Positions 63,664 through 64,000 of a stretch of 64,000 bases of DNA are shown piece after piece (position 1 is the first letter of the stretch; each line of letters begins with the position of its first letter). The notes below the pieces were generated by a model. The model did not search any database. It was not told the origin of the DNA and saw only the letters and a list, made by a program, of their open reading frames with translations. Source of the DNA: Torreya grandis (Eukaryota > Streptophyta > Pinopsida > Cupressales > Taxaceae); contig JARHVA010000638.1 in assembly GCA_037957365.1 (NCBI GenBank), positions 1,849,001 to 1,913,000 of the forward strand, in the 5' to 3' direction. A program made the position numbers and the translations under genes.

Positions 63664-64000
63664 TGTTGGGTGAATATTTTGTCAACCAGCTAATTGGTGA
63701 GCAAAATAGGTCTCTTCAACCACAACATAGGGAGATTGGTCAGCCAAATGTGTAGGTTTACTACATCAACAGGGGACAAATCTCTCCTCTCATCAAGGGG
63801 AGGTTCCCTATGAATTCATAAGAGCTATATACTATATATATAAGCTAAAAATAGCACTCAGGGGTAGGATATACCATCCATCTCTCTTCTTTCAGAGATG
63901 ATGTTCACAAACAAAGGAGAAAATCTTGGTGAAAACACTAAAGGCAATCTCTTTTTTTAAAAGTGTTCTTGTAGGGGACAGTAGGAGTTCTTTTAGGTAG
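63664..64000 (-). repeat. 5' LTR of element F, first 337 bases seen, cut by window end
   Basis: It starts tgttgggtgaatattttgtc and matches 53507-53845 throughout. Confidence 0.92.

Larger units (their letters stand above)
53507..64000 (-). mobile_element. Element F: Tat-like Ty3/gypsy deletion derivative
   Basis: The + strand sequence tgttgggtgaatattttgtc opens both 53507 and 63664, marking two LTRs. The left (3') one is complete but contains element G; the right (5') one runs out of the window. Between them, on the - strand, are a PBS, gag, a protease joined to an RNase H strip, and about 0.5 kb before the 3' LTR. The interior is only 3.2 kb, because RT, the first RNase H and integrase are missing. 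It sits in the 5' LTR of B; the left flank is taata. Confidence 0.87.

Overview
This window looks like intergenic DNA from a large, repeat-filled plant nuclear genome. It is strongly AT-rich, has long AT microsatellites, and is built from Ty3/gypsy and Ty1/copia LTR retrotransposons inserted into one another. The Gag and protease styles would fit a gymnosperm, but that is a weak inference. I see no intact host gene, tRNA, rRNA or CRISPR array. Every coding stretch belongs to a retrotransposon or was carried by one, and all are broken.

Layout. (A) About 2233-12455, + strand: a large LTR element with primer-binding site (PBS) at 3013, polypurine tract (PPT) at 8098 and LTRs of roughly 4.6 kb. 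It has no gag-pol, but an antisense 280-codon reading frame lies in its middle. (D) 13291 to about 42513, + strand: a Ty3/gypsy relic with gag and protease remains. It is split by two later insertions: (E) 14688-26584, - strand, a complete non-coding element with 4.8-kb LTRs, and (C) 30303-36764, - strand, a decayed Ty1/copia element and the only one here with a broadly preserved reverse transcriptase. (B) 43191 to beyond 53506, - strand: a gypsy element with gag remains and, on the opposite strand next to its 3' LTR, a plant-mobile-domain-like gene. A related copia solo LTR sits inside it at 51129-52126. (F) 53507 to beyond 64000, - strand: a Tat-like gypsy element with gag and a protease fused in frame to an RNase H remnant. 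It is inserted in the 5' LTR of B. (G) 53858-58419, + strand: an internally deleted copia element inserted in the 3' LTR of F.

The order of insertion can be read directly: G is younger than F, which is younger than B; the solo LTR is younger than B; E and C are younger than D. Target-site duplications support G (gttgg), the solo LTR (aagaa), C (aactc) and E (attgt/attgc).

How the parts work together. Five of the six full-structure elements lack a recognisable complete reverse transcriptase, yet most keep LTRs, PBS and PPT. They look like parasites moved by enzymes encoded elsewhere. The most interesting signals are the two antisense reading frames carried by A and B, the cluster of palindromic CCGAC motifs upstream of the TATA box in the G-type copia LTRs, and the in-frame protease-RNase H fusion in F.
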